Source: an uncultured Cytophagales bacterium (GTDB lineage Bacteria; Bacteroidota; Bacteroidia; Cytophagales; Cyclobacteriaceae). Taken from it: a DNA stretch of 64,000 bases. A program made the translations under genes and the position numbers. The DNA lies in contig CAJXNP010000003.1 of the NCBI GenBank assembly GCA_913057175.1, positions 62,001 to 126,000 on the forward strand, read 5' to 3'. A model generated the notes under the pieces. It was given only the letters and a program-made list of their open reading frames with translations. It searched no databases and was not told where the DNA came from. Shown piece by piece: positions 8,627-19,168 of the stretch (the first letter of the stretch is position 1; each line of letters starts with the position of its first letter).

Positions 8627-11065
8627 ATGTTAAAGAACTACATTAAAATAGCCTGGAGGAACCTCCTTAAGAACAAGACCTATTCCATTATCAATATTGT
8701 AGGGTTGGCTATAGGCCTTGGTTGCTTTTTGCTGATCTCTCTGTATGTCATGGACGAGCTGAGCTATGACAGGTTTAATGAAAAAGCTGATCGGATTTAC
8801 CGGATTGACGCCGATATCATCTTTGGAGGCTCTGAACTGCGATTAGCGACCAGCTCGGATCCTATGGGGGCGACTCTCAAAGCCGATTATCCCGAAGTGG
8901 AAGCATATACCCGGCTGTATACAAGTAGTGGGTCTAAATTCATCAAAAAAGGAGACCAGTTCATTGTTGAGCTAGCGGTCGGGCACGCGGATTCAACGGT
9001 ATTTAACGTCTTTACCATGCCGTTTATAGCCGGCAATCCCGATCGGGCCCTTACCGAACCAAAAACCGTTGTTATTTCGGAGTCGGCAGCGATCAAATAC
9101 TTTGGCACTACCGATGTACTAAATAAAACATTGGAAACAACCGACGATGAGAAAACACTCTATAAGATCACCGGTGTGATGAAAGACATTCCCCATAACG
9201 CACATTTCCAGTTTGATTTTCTGTTTTCAATGCACACTGTAAATTATGGATTTGGTAATTATCTCAGCCATAATTTTCATACGTTTATCGTCCTGCAGGA
9301 AGGGATTGATCCTCAATATTTCGAAAGTAAGCTGCCCGAATACGTCGACAATCATGTACTTCCACAAGCCCAGGCTATGATGAATATCAAAAGCATGGAT
9401 GAATTTAGGAAAAGTGGAAACGACCTGGTGTATTCCCTGATGCCACTTACTAAAATCCATTTATATTCAGACCGCCATCCTGAGTTGGGGATTAACGGGA
9501 ACGTCCAGTATGTATACATCTTTGGAGCCGTAGCCATTTTCATCCTTTTAATCGCCTGTGTCAATTTTATGAACCTCGCCACAGCGAGATCATCCAAGCG
9601 CTCAAAGGAAGTTGGTATCAGAAAGGTGTTGGGAACCCGTCGGAACAAGCTTGTGCGACAGTTTCTTGCTGAGAGCACGCTTACTGCTTTCATTTCACTT
9701 GTAATTGCCTTGCTTTTAGCCTGGCTGATGCTGCCCTTTTTCAACCACCTTTCAACGAAGTCGATGAGTATGCTTAAACTATTTCAAGCGCCCTACATTT
9801 ACTTTCTATGCCTTCTACCATTGATTGTTGGTACACTGGCGGGAAGCTATCCGGCTTTCTTTTTATCGGCTTTCCAGCCAATAGTAGTGTTAAAGGGCAA
9901 GTTAAATGCTGGTGTAAAACGAAGTGTATTTCGTAACTCACTGGTCGTTTTTCAGTTTGTCACATCCATCTTCCTGATCGTCGGGACAATTGTGGTCTAT
10001 AATCAATTAAATTATATCCAAACCAAAAAACTAGGCTTTAACAAAGAGCAGGTGCTAATCCTTGATGGAACCGGTGTTCTCGGCAACAATTTAAGGGCTT
10101 TCAAAAATGAAATCGGCAGCTTTCCGGGAGTCAAGACTGTCTCCTATAGCGGCTACCTTCCTGTCCAGGAATCGTCAAGAAGTGACCGAACATTTTTTAA
10201 AAGTGCCGCTACCGATCCACAAGACGGCCTGAACATGCAAACATGGAGAATTGACTATGACTACCTCCAAACACTCGGAATGGAGATGAAACAAGGGCGG
10301 GCCTTTTCTGAAGAATTTGGCACAGATTCGTCAGCTATTATTATCAATGAAACCACTGCCACCCTTCTTGGCTACGACGATCCGATTGGAAAACAATTGT
10401 ACGTCCTTGAAGGTGATCCACCCAACAGGGAAGTCATAGCCTATAACATCATAGGTATGGTAGAAAATTTTCATTTTGAATCCCTTCGACAGACAATTGC
10501 CCCACTTTGCTTTGTGCTTGGGGAGTCTCGCTGGACGTTGGCAGCAAAAGTTGAGACCGACGACATGGGAAGCCTCATATCAAAAATTGAGTCTACCTTT
10601 AAATCCATGGCGCCGGGCATGCCTTTCCATTATCGGTTTCTCGATGATTCCTTTGACAATATGTACAATGCGGAACAACGTGTAGGAATAATTGCCTTTG
10701 CCTTTTCTATACTGGCGATTTTTATTGCATGTCTCGGTTTATTTGGGCTTGCCACCTACATCGCGGAGCAAAGGACAAAAGAAATCGGAATAAGAAAAGT
10801 AGTAGGGGCTGGCGTAGACAATATTGCTGTAATGCTTTCGAAGGATTTTATGGTATTGATCCTGATTGCTTTTCTTTTTTCTTTCCCGTTAGCTGGCTGG
10901 GCGATGAACAGATGGCTGCAGGATTTTGCCTTCAGAATTGAAATCAGTTGGTGGATCTACCTGGTCGCCGGTGTAATGGCTATGGCAATTGCGCTGCTTA
11001 CGGTTGGGTACCAGGCAGTTCGCGCTGGCAGGGCTAACCCGGTTGATAGTTTGAGAAATGAATGA
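8627..11065 (+). CDS. ABC transporter permease, MacB/FtsX family (812 aa)
   Basis: MLKNYIKIAWRNLLKNKTYSIINIVGLAIGLG ... NPVDSLRNE. Confidence 0.9.
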   Translation: MLKNYIKIAWRNLLKNKTYSIINIVGLAIGLGCFLLISLYVMDELSYDRFNEKADRIYRIDADIIFGGSELRLATSSDPMGATLKADYPEVEAYTRLYTSSGSKFIKKGDQFIVELAVGHADSTVFNVFTMPFIAGNPDRALTEPKTVVISESAAIKYFGTTDVLNKTLETTDDEKTLYKITGVMKDIPHNAHFQFDFLFSMHTVNYGFGNYLSHNFHTFIVLQEGIDPQYFESKLPEYVDNHVLPQAQAMMNIKSMDEFRKSGNDLVYSLMPLTKIHLYSDRHPELGINGNVQYVYIFGAVAIFILLIACVNFMNLATARSSKRSKEVGIRKVLGTRRNKLVRQFLAESTLTAFISLVIALLLAWLMLPFFNHLSTKSMSMLKLFQAPYIYFLCLLPLIVGTLAGSYPAFFLSAFQPIVVLKGKLNAGVKRSVFRNSLVVFQFVTSIFLIVGTIVVYNQLNYIQTKKLGFNKEQVLILDGTGVLGNNLRAFKNEIGSFPGVKTVSYSGYLPVQESSRSDRTFFKSAATDPQDGLNMQTWRIDYDYLQTLGMEMKQGRAFSEEFGTDSSAIIINETTATLLGYDDPIGKQLYVLEGDPPNREVIAYNIIGMVENFHFESLRQTIAPLCFVLGESRWTLAAKVETDDMGSLISKIESTFKSMAPGMPFHYRFLDDSFDNMYNAEQRVGIIAFAFSILAIFIACLGLFGLATYIAEQRTKEIGIRKVVGAGVDNIAVMLSKDFMVLILIAFLFSFPLAGWAMNRWLQDFAFRIEISWWIYLVAGVMAMAIALLTVGYQAVRAGRANPVDSLRNE

Positions 11066-11119
11066 GAAATTGAATAATAAAATCCGAAGTGTAATTTGAG
11101 ACTTATTCATATGATTTGT

Positions 11120-11159
11120 TGTCCACAATCTATACAAAACCATGTCAATATTTTTGACA
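11120..11159 (+). promoter_or_regulatory. UAS pair B: TGTCCACAATCTATACA + TGTCAATATTTTTGACA
   Basis: 17-nt sites at 11120 and 11143. Confidence 0.7.
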
Positions 11160-11212
11160 ACAATTGAGGACATCTATTCATAAAAACCTCTTTTACAATG
11201 CGTTAACTTTTA

Positions 11213-11229
11213 GGCATAATATTGTATTG
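11213..11229 (+). promoter_or_regulatory. Sigma-54-like promoter box B (GGCATAATATTGTATTG)
   Basis: 53 nt after UAS B. Confidence 0.55.
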
Positions 11230-11296
11230 TTTGTTGGAAAAATGACTAAATCAAATTGGTTTTATAAAAATCATATGATAAAACAACCTTAATTCC

Positions 11297-13645
11297 ATGA
11301 TCAAACATTTTATCGTCACTGCATTCAGGAATATACTAAGGAAAAGGACCCTATCCTTTATCCAGATATTTGGCTTAGCACTTGGCATTACTGCATTTCT
11401 TTTAATTGCCAAATATGTGCAGTATGAAAAAAACTGGGACAAATTCAACACCTATTCTGACCGTATTTACAGGGTTCAACTTTATAAAAAGACAGATGCA
11501 TTAGATGTCGATACCCAAACTTCACCTCCTGTGTCCACCTATATTTCGCAAAACATATCGGATGTTGAAGAAGCTATTACTATCAAGGAGGTTTGGGGTG
11601 AATACCTCTCTCCAAATCCCGAGGCTACTTTTTATGAACCCAATGGATTTTTTGCACCAAGTGAAATATTCTCCATTTTCTCCATTGACCTGATTGAAGG
11701 TGATTTGGAAAATGTCTTAGATCCACCCAACGCCATTGTTTTGTCAGAATCCATGGCGAAGAAATACTTCCCGAAGAGCAATAATTATGTAGGCAAAATC
11801 ATCCTGGACAATCAAAAGAAAGAGCTTGTGATTACCGGGATTATGAAAGACCTTCCAGAATATTCCCACATCAGGCCTGATTATCTTCGCTCCATCACAG
11901 AAATAATGAAATACGATACGAACTGGGGCAATGATTCTTATAAAAACTACGTGCTTCTTAAACCCCATATCAGTGCCCAAAAAATCGATGCCCAAATAAA
12001 ATATCTATATGATGAACATACGGAATTAAATAAATACTACCTCTTTCTGCATCCATTGGGGAAATTGCATCTGGAGCCGGATCGATCAGGTGATCTAAGT
12101 GCAGTAGTATTTTTCAACAGCCTGATTGGCATATTAATCCTGGTCCTGGCCCTTGTTAATTTCATGAATTTGTCCACCGCTTTTTCTTCCACCCGATCGG
12201 TTGAAATCGGCATACGAAAAACCAATGGCAGCAGCCGGAAATCCATTGCATTTCAATTTCTTTTTGAGTCGATGTTTCTTGCAACCATTGCTTTTATATT
12301 GGCAGTCGGTCTTTCATTTATTTGCCTGCCCTATTTTAATCACATCGTCGATCGGGAGATCACCCTGTCGCTGACCAATGACTTTACCATTTTACTATTT
12401 GTATTCCTGATCATCATTTTATCGAGCATCATTTCAAGTGCCTATCCGGCAATCCTGGCGTCGCGATTTAATCCAATTAAAGTGTTGAAAGGAAAAAACC
12501 TGATCCAGGGAAAAAAAGGATATGTTTCCGGAATGAAGGCTATGGTTTACATCCAATTTGTTCTATCAGCGATTCTGATTGCGACAAGTCTTTGGAGTTT
12601 CAAGCAGGTTCAGTATTTACAAAACAAGAGTCTTGGCTTTAACAAAGATCAACTATTGCATACCCGAATGGATGCAAACCAATCTAATTGGTCATACCAA
12701 ACCCTGAGGGAGGAGTTATTGGCTAAACCAGGGTTAAATAATGTAACAATCTCCTCAAATTCGCCTCTACATAGTAATTGGGGAACAGGAGTATTTTATG
12801 AAAATGGTCCAACTGACGAATACAGGCATGTGAATTTTAATTACGCATGCCCTGATTTCATTGATACCTATCAGATTACGTTATTGGATGGAAGGAACTT
12901 TTCAAAAGATTTTTCTGCCGATGACAACGGCTGCCTGATCAATGAAACAGCGGTAATGAAATTTGGCTGGAAGGACCCTATTGGTAAATGGATTGAACTT
13001 CACGATAAAAAATTAAATGTAATCGGTGTGGTGAAGGATTTTCATCAGGGCGATGTCCATAACCTGATCCAACCTTTTGTATTAATGTTGCATGACGGCA
13101 ATATGAACCAACTGAATGATTACACATTTCAAATCAATCAAAATACCCGTCAAGCATCGGTTGACCACATTAAAAGTGTTTTCAACGAAGCATTCCCAAA
13201 CAGTCTCTATCAGATATTTGACTTTGAGGACGACGCAGATCGGACGGAAATAAAGATCTGGTCCAGTGCTCGCGACACATTTGGTTTTTTCGCATGTATA
13301 GCCATTTTGATTGCCATTGTAGGGATATTTGGATTAATCGTTTTTGCCACACAGCGAAAAGTCAAGGAAATAGGAATCAGGAAAGTGCAGGGCGCTACGA
13401 TCTTCCAGGTCTTTAGATTATTTATAAAAGAATATATGGTATTGTTAATCCTGGCCAATATCTGTATCTACCCGGTATTTCCGACACTGGTAGAATATAC
13501 ACCAGGAGCTTATAAATATCATGCATCAATTTTAGATATTTTAATTGTGATCACCATTACGATCATGGTTGTACTGGTCTCAAGCGGATACCTTGCCTAT
13601 AAAGCAGCATCTAGAAATCCTGTTGAGGCACTCAGATATGAGTGA
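11297..13645 (+). CDS. ABC transporter permease, MacB/FtsX family (782 aa)
   Basis: MIKHFIVTAFRNILRKRTLSFIQIFGLALGI ... NPVEALRYE. Confidence 0.9.
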   Translation: MIKHFIVTAFRNILRKRTLSFIQIFGLALGITAFLLIAKYVQYEKNWDKFNTYSDRIYRVQLYKKTDALDVDTQTSPPVSTYISQNISDVEEAITIKEVWGEYLSPNPEATFYEPNGFFAPSEIFSIFSIDLIEGDLENVLDPPNAIVLSESMAKKYFPKSNNYVGKIILDNQKKELVITGIMKDLPEYSHIRPDYLRSITEIMKYDTNWGNDSYKNYVLLKPHISAQKIDAQIKYLYDEHTELNKYYLFLHPLGKLHLEPDRSGDLSAVVFFNSLIGILILVLALVNFMNLSTAFSSTRSVEIGIRKTNGSSRKSIAFQFLFESMFLATIAFILAVGLSFICLPYFNHIVDREITLSLTNDFTILLFVFLIIILSSIISSAYPAILASRFNPIKVLKGKNLIQGKKGYVSGMKAMVYIQFVLSAILIATSLWSFKQVQYLQNKSLGFNKDQLLHTRMDANQSNWSYQTLREELLAKPGLNNVTISSNSPLHSNWGTGVFYENGPTDEYRHVNFNYACPDFIDTYQITLLDGRNFSKDFSADDNGCLINETAVMKFGWKDPIGKWIELHDKKLNVIGVVKDFHQGDVHNLIQPFVLMLHDGNMNQLNDYTFQINQNTRQASVDHIKSVFNEAFPNSLYQIFDFEDDADRTEIKIWSSARDTFGFFACIAILIAIVGIFGLIVFATQRKVKEIGIRKVQGATIFQVFRLFIKEYMVLLILANICIYPVFPTLVEYTPGAYKYHASILDILIVITITIMVVLVSSGYLAYKAASRNPVEALRYE

Positions 13646-13702
13646 CAAAATCCCGACAGAGCGTTAGTGACCGTCGGAATAGAGGCGCTGAGGTATGAAT
13701 AG
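13646..13702 (+). repeat. Hairpin plus gene-end echo (module 2)
   Basis: ATCCCGAC...GTCGGAAT then gaggcgctgaggtatgaatag (EALRYE*) at 13682-13702, synonymous with 13625-13645. Confidence 0.75.
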
Positions 13703-13707
13703 GATGA

Positions 13708-13850
13708 TCGGAGGGCAAATAGCAGAGAGCGGAGGGCTTTGAGTAATCGATGATCAGTAAAACTCAGTTAATTTGACCCAATGCCCAATATCTAGTGACT
13801 AATGCCCAATGACGAAAAAAATCAGAACAGGCAACAACTGGCAACCGCAA
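13708..13850. repeat. Degenerate heptad-type intergenic repeat
   Basis: ggagggc aaatagc agagagc ggagggc phased units, then repeated 'aatgcccaat' words. Confidence 0.5.
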
Positions 13851-13891
13851 ATAAAATATTGATACCTGAAAAAGGATAAAGTTGAAAGAAT

Positions 13892-16315
13892 ATGTTTAAA
13901 AACTACTTAGTAATAGCCTGGAGGAATTTATTGCAAAACAAGACCTTTTCCTTCATAAACATCTTCGGTTTATCTGTCGGACTAGCTACTTGTTTCATCA
14001 TCATGCTATATGTTTTTGATGAGACAAGCTATGACAAACATCAAAAAGACCTGGAACAGATCTACCGGGTCTCAATAAAATCTGAAACGGGGCAAGACCT
14101 TGGCCAATGGGCGGGTACGCCAGCGCCACTGGCCCAAACCATCAAATCTGATTTTGGTGAAGTAGAGCAAACGACCAGGATATTGAATTTTCAGGCTTTC
14201 GAAAAAATGTTCCTGCGAAACGAGGAAACCAACCAGGTGTTTTTGGAAACAAACGGATATTACGCCGATGCTTCGTTTTTTGAGATCTTTACTTACGAAT
14301 TCAAATATGGTAATAAAGCCTCTGCCCTTGAAGGACCTAATACCATGGTCATTTCAGAAGATATTGCCAATAAGCTCTTTGGGAATCAAAACCCAATTGA
14401 CAGGCTGATTATCGTAGAAGGGCCGAATGGAAAACTTGAATACACTGTCAAAGGTGTATTTAAAAATTTGGGTCACAAATCACACCTCAAGGCAAATTAT
14501 CTACTCTCCATGAATAATAATGGTATCGGACAGTGGGTCAGCAGCCTTACCAGCTGGGCGTACAACAATATCTTCCATGCCTACATCAAGCTCAATAAAG
14601 AGGCAGATGTCTCATCCTTCGAAGAAAAATTACCAGCCTTTCTCGATCAGCATGGAGGAAAAGATTTAAAGGAAATGAACTTGTCCAAAAGCCTTTTCCT
14701 TCAGCCACTGAAGGATATTTACCTCACCTCGGATATCGGATATGAAGTTTCGGCCAATGGCAGCATCATATACATCTATATTTTCAGCTCTATCGCATTG
14801 TTTCTATTGCTGATCGCGTGCATCAACTTCATGAACCTGTCAACCGCAAGATCAGAAAAACGAGCCAGGGAAGTAGGAGTAAGAAAGGTGATGGGCGCTC
14901 AGAAAATTGCTTTGGTATGGCAATTTCTTGGTGAATCATTGATGATGGCGCTAATCGCATTTCTATTTTCCCTGATAATTGCAGGGCTTTTTCTTCCCCT
15001 CATCAACAGCATTGTACAAAAAGAACTTAGCCTGTTTCAGAAACCCATACTTGTTTTTTGGATGCTTGGGTTGACCATTATAACAGGTTTTATTGCCGGA
15101 CTTTATCCTTCAGTTTTTTTATCCTCATTCAAAGCAGTGGTAACGCTGAAAGGCAAATTATTGAACAGCCTTTCAGCGGTTGCCATTCGCAAGGGTTTGG
15201 TCATTTTTCAATTTGCCATATCCATTTCCCTTATTCTTGTAGCGATGGTTATCTGGCAACAACTCCATTATATCAAAAACAAGGATCTCGGGTTTGACAA
15301 GGAGCAAAAGGTTGTTATTCCTTTTCAAAATACTTCTTCCGCCCAAAACTACACAGCACTAAAAAATGTGCTCCTTCAAAATCCGGGAATTATTTCAGCC
15401 TCTGCAGGTACGAGTTACCCGGGCATTCAGCTAATAGAAGACATGCTGTTTTATCCGGCAGACAAACCAACCGATGAATTTGTAGATATTCATCTGGTAA
15501 ATGCCGCAAACGACTATATTGAAACCCTGGGGTATGAAATGTTGAATGGGCGAATATTTTCGCAAAATGACTCCACCGATCTCAACTCCATTATCCTGAA
15601 TGAAACAGCCATTAAACAGTTGGGATATGATAAAAATGAGGCTATTGGCAAATCCATCTATTTTGACATGGGCGAAAAGACATTTCTTACAATTATCGGT
15701 GTTGTCAGGGATTTTAATTATAAAAGCCTGCATGAAAACATCACTCCCTATGGCATTTTAAAACTTGACAACCGTTTACCACGGTATTTCATTACCAACA
15801 TACAAAAAGACAATGTAAAAGGCACTCTTTCCGACATTCAGGAAGCCTGGAATAAAATAAATCCCGACATACCATTTACCTATTCATTTTTGGACCAGGA
15901 TTTTCAAAAAAACTATGAAAGGGAAGAACGTACCTCCAGCATCATTGTGGCGTTTACGATCGTTGCCATATTCATTGCTTGCCTGGGATTGTTTGGTCTG
16001 GCCTCCTTTACAGCAGAGCAAAGAAAAAAAGAGGTTGGGGTACGAAAAGTCTTAGGCGCTTCTGTGACCAGCGTTACAGCTCTACTTTCCAAAGACTTCT
16101 TAAAACTCGTAGTATTAGCCATTTTAATTTCAGGGCCCATCGCCTGGTTCCTGGGCAACAGGTGGTTGGAGGATTTTGCCTATCACATTGACATGAGCTG
16201 GTGGACATTTTTACTGGCTGGTGTGGTTGCCATTTTGATTGCGTTGATCACCATAAGCTTTCAATCGATTAAGGCAGCTTTGAGTAATCCGGTAAACTCG
16301 TTACGGAATGAATAA
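13892..16315 (+). CDS. ABC transporter permease, MacB/FtsX family (807 aa)
   Basis: MFKNYLVIAWRNLLQNKTFSFINIFGLSVGLA ... NPVNSLRNE. Confidence 0.9.
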   Translation: MFKNYLVIAWRNLLQNKTFSFINIFGLSVGLATCFIIMLYVFDETSYDKHQKDLEQIYRVSIKSETGQDLGQWAGTPAPLAQTIKSDFGEVEQTTRILNFQAFEKMFLRNEETNQVFLETNGYYADASFFEIFTYEFKYGNKASALEGPNTMVISEDIANKLFGNQNPIDRLIIVEGPNGKLEYTVKGVFKNLGHKSHLKANYLLSMNNNGIGQWVSSLTSWAYNNIFHAYIKLNKEADVSSFEEKLPAFLDQHGGKDLKEMNLSKSLFLQPLKDIYLTSDIGYEVSANGSIIYIYIFSSIALFLLLIACINFMNLSTARSEKRAREVGVRKVMGAQKIALVWQFLGESLMMALIAFLFSLIIAGLFLPLINSIVQKELSLFQKPILVFWMLGLTIITGFIAGLYPSVFLSSFKAVVTLKGKLLNSLSAVAIRKGLVIFQFAISISLILVAMVIWQQLHYIKNKDLGFDKEQKVVIPFQNTSSAQNYTALKNVLLQNPGIISASAGTSYPGIQLIEDMLFYPADKPTDEFVDIHLVNAANDYIETLGYEMLNGRIFSQNDSTDLNSIILNETAIKQLGYDKNEAIGKSIYFDMGEKTFLTIIGVVRDFNYKSLHENITPYGILKLDNRLPRYFITNIQKDNVKGTLSDIQEAWNKINPDIPFTYSFLDQDFQKNYEREERTSSIIVAFTIVAIFIACLGLFGLASFTAEQRKKEVGVRKVLGASVTSVTALLSKDFLKLVVLAILISGPIAWFLGNRWLEDFAYHIDMSWWTFLLAGVVAILIALITISFQSIKAALSNPVNSLRNE

Positions 16316-16331
16316 ATGGAATACATTCATA

Positions 16332-16475
16332 TTAGTTGCCCGATGTTCGAACCCGAATACGATTTTTATCGACCGTGATCAAAGCGTTTTTGTCAAGTTC
16401 TTTCTTGTATTTTTCCAAAATCTTTACGCAAAGGGAACCTTGTTCTGCAGCACGATGGTCAATAATTATAGGGAC
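16332..16475 (-). pseudogene. C-terminal remnant of a DUF5615 (PIN-like) toxin
   Basis: Minus-strand reading VPIIIDHRAAEQGSLCVKILEKYKKELDKNALITVDKNRIRVRTSGN*; typical C-terminal ALITVD.NRIRVR; N-terminal half absent. Confidence 0.6.
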
Positions 16476-16708
16476 ATAGGCAAATCAATTCGTTCATGCG
16501 CAACTATTTTATGGGCGTATACCAAACAGGCTTGTATGTCTTCAGGTTCAATCCAGTCATACCCTTTAAGGATAATTTCAGCGGTATCACCGGCAGCTAG
16601 CATACCCAATACATGCTCCACTGCCAATCGCTTACCGCGAATAATAGGTTTTCCCCCAAAAATTTCAGGATTGAAGGTTATACGTTCTAGTAGCTTTTTC
16701 TCTTCCAT
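16466..16708 (-). CDS. DUF433 family antitoxin-like protein
   Basis: ERITFNPEIFGGKPIIRGKRLAVEHVLGMLAAGDTAEIILKGYDWIEPEDIQACLVYA is the DUF433 pattern; Met at 16708 preferred. Confidence 0.85.
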   Translation of the reverse strand: MEEKKLLERITFNPEIFGGKPIIRGKRLAVEHVLGMLAAGDTAEIILKGYDWIEPEDIQACLVYAHKIVAHERIDLPMSL

Positions 16709-16750
16709 GAAAATAAAGATCATGATTAAAACTTTAAACTCACTAAGTAA

Positions 16751-19156
16751 ATGATACGGAGCTACCTGAAAATCGCCTTCCGAAACATTAATAAAAACAA
16801 AGTTAATTCCCTTATTAACATCGTTGGGCTTTCCATCGGGATCACTTGCTGCATTATCATCATTATTTTTGTTAACTACGAATCAAACTTCGACAGCCGC
16901 CATTCCCATTCAGCGCTGACTTACCGTGTCGTTCAGCATACGAAAATGCCCGAACAGACTTTGCATTGGAATACGACAGCATACCCATTGGCAGAAGCGC
17001 TCAGAAATGATTTTCCGGAATTAGAGATGGTAACGCAATCGGCAGGACCAGTAAACCGGATGTTTAGTGTTGAAGGTCGTAATGGAAATATCTTTCGCTT
17101 CGAAGAAAACTTCGTTCTGTTTGTGGATTCCTATTACCCCAGGGTGTTTGATCTCGAATGGATTCAAGGAAGTCCGGAATCTGCTTTAAAGGATCCAAAT
17201 TCAATTGTATTGACAGAAAACATTGCCGAAAAAATTTTTGGTGATATCACCTTAAGCAAGCCGTCAATTCTCGGTAAGGTTATCATATTAAATGGAAAAG
17301 ATCCACTCACCATTACCGGAGTCGTCAAAAATCCTCCAGGAAATACCAACCTTCAATTCAACCTGCTTATTCCTTATGAATTTTTTAAAATGCATAATGT
17401 TTACCAGACCAATAACTGGTCTGGGAATTACCAGGGAACCACTTTCCTGGTTTTACCTGATAAAAACATCAAAGACGACGTCCAGGATAAAATCGCCGGT
17501 TGGAAAAAGAAATATCTCAAACCTGAAGATGACAACCGGATTTCATATGAGCTTCAGCCACTTTCAGAATCACATACAGAAACGCTATATGGGAGCAGTC
17601 CGGGCGGATATACCATGCCTCGCTACCTGCTTCAAACAGCCTATTTTGTAGCCTTATTTATCCTGATCATCGCCATTGTCAATTTCGTGAACCTCACGAC
17701 TGCCCAGGCAACATCCCGTGCAAAAGAGGTGGGAATAAGAAAAACCGTCGGAAGTACGCGATTGGATCTGATCAGGCAATTCACTTTTGAAAATACCGTA
17801 CTTGTTATAATCTCTCTTGCTCTTTCGACGGTGAGCGTTCATTTTTTGATCAGTCAACTCAATGACCATTTATCCATCATTAATTTGCAATTATCTTTTG
17901 AGTGGAGTAATGCTGGTTTGATTATCCTTATTGGCTGTCTTACTATCATTCTTGCAGCCTTTTATCCGGCTTTTGTACTTTCTTCTTTCAAACCCATTCA
18001 GGCCATTAAGGACAAGATTTCGACAGGAAACAAGAGTGGTTTAACCTTTAGGAAGTCGCTGACCGTATTTCAGTTTTTAATTGTCCAGCTTTTTGTCATT
18101 GCCGCTATGGTCGTTGCCATCCAAATGGATTATTTCAGAAGCAAAGAACTAGGATTTTCATCAGAGGCAGTCATTTCAACTCCGGTCCCGGAATTCAATA
18201 AAATCGAGGTGTTCAAAAACTCGCTTTTGCAAAACAATAAGATTTCGAACGTGGCCATTGGCTCGGGACCACCCATGGCGGTAGATGGATTTATGCTCGG
18301 TACAACTTTCCGACTTCCTCATCAAAGCAAGGAAGAAGCGCAGGAATCAGAAATGAAGATTGGCGATTTGAATTACCTCGACTTTTTTGATTTGCAACTG
18401 ATCGCCGGAAGGAACTTTAGGACTACTAAACAGGCATTCGATGAGTTTATCGTAAATGAAAAACTACTGAAATCGATGGGATGGACACCAGAGGAAGCTA
18501 TCAGTAAAAAGCTTGTGATCAATGAAGGAGAAGCTATAATTGTTGGCGTTGTGAAAGACTTTCACAATAATTCCCTGCAAAATGAGATCACACCCTGCAT
18601 TATTATGAATTGGAATTACTTCCAGGACCAGGCTTTTATTAAAGTTGAAAACACAAGCAGTGGATACCTGCCTGCTATCAGGGAAATATGGGAAGAGGTA
18701 TTTCCAACCTCGGTTTATCGCTATGGGTTTGTCGATGATTCGATAGAAAGGGAATACCAACTTGAAAGCCTTGTTTTTAATGGATTTACCCTTTTTTCTA
18801 TTCTGGCGATAACCATCGGATGTCTGGGATTATTTGGGTTGGTTACATTTGCTACGGAGCAAAGAGTCAAAGAAATCGGCATCAGAAAAGTGCTGGGGTC
18901 AACGGTAACTCAAATTGTCACCATGCTCACCAGAGACTATGTCAGCCTTGTGTTGATTTCGTGTTTCATAGCGTTTCCAATTGGATTTTACCTGACGAAC
19001 AAGTGGCTTCAAAATTTTGCTTATGGAATAGATACCCATTGGTGGATCTTTGCATTAGCAGGATTCATTACCATACTTATTGCCTTTATCACCGTCAGTT
19101 TTAAAAGTATCAGGTCGGCCCTGGCAAACCCTGTGAAAAGTCTACGATCGGAATAA
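16751..19156 (+). CDS. ABC transporter permease, MacB/FtsX family (801 aa)
   Basis: MIRSYLKIAFRNINKNKVNSLINIVGLSIGIT ... NPVKSLRSE. Confidence 0.9.
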   Translation: MIRSYLKIAFRNINKNKVNSLINIVGLSIGITCCIIIIIFVNYESNFDSRHSHSALTYRVVQHTKMPEQTLHWNTTAYPLAEALRNDFPELEMVTQSAGPVNRMFSVEGRNGNIFRFEENFVLFVDSYYPRVFDLEWIQGSPESALKDPNSIVLTENIAEKIFGDITLSKPSILGKVIILNGKDPLTITGVVKNPPGNTNLQFNLLIPYEFFKMHNVYQTNNWSGNYQGTTFLVLPDKNIKDDVQDKIAGWKKKYLKPEDDNRISYELQPLSESHTETLYGSSPGGYTMPRYLLQTAYFVALFILIIAIVNFVNLTTAQATSRAKEVGIRKTVGSTRLDLIRQFTFENTVLVIISLALSTVSVHFLISQLNDHLSIINLQLSFEWSNAGLIILIGCLTIILAAFYPAFVLSSFKPIQAIKDKISTGNKSGLTFRKSLTVFQFLIVQLFVIAAMVVAIQMDYFRSKELGFSSEAVISTPVPEFNKIEVFKNSLLQNNKISNVAIGSGPPMAVDGFMLGTTFRLPHQSKEEAQESEMKIGDLNYLDFFDLQLIAGRNFRTTKQAFDEFIVNEKLLKSMGWTPEEAISKKLVINEGEAIIVGVVKDFHNNSLQNEITPCIIMNWNYFQDQAFIKVENTSSGYLPAIREIWEEVFPTSVYRYGFVDDSIEREYQLESLVFNGFTLFSILAITIGCLGLFGLVTFATEQRVKEIGIRKVLGSTVTQIVTMLTRDYVSLVLISCFIAFPIGFYLTNKWLQNFAYGIDTHWWIFALAGFITILIAFITVSFKSIRSALANPVKSLRSE

Positions 19157-19168
19157 AAATACTAAACT

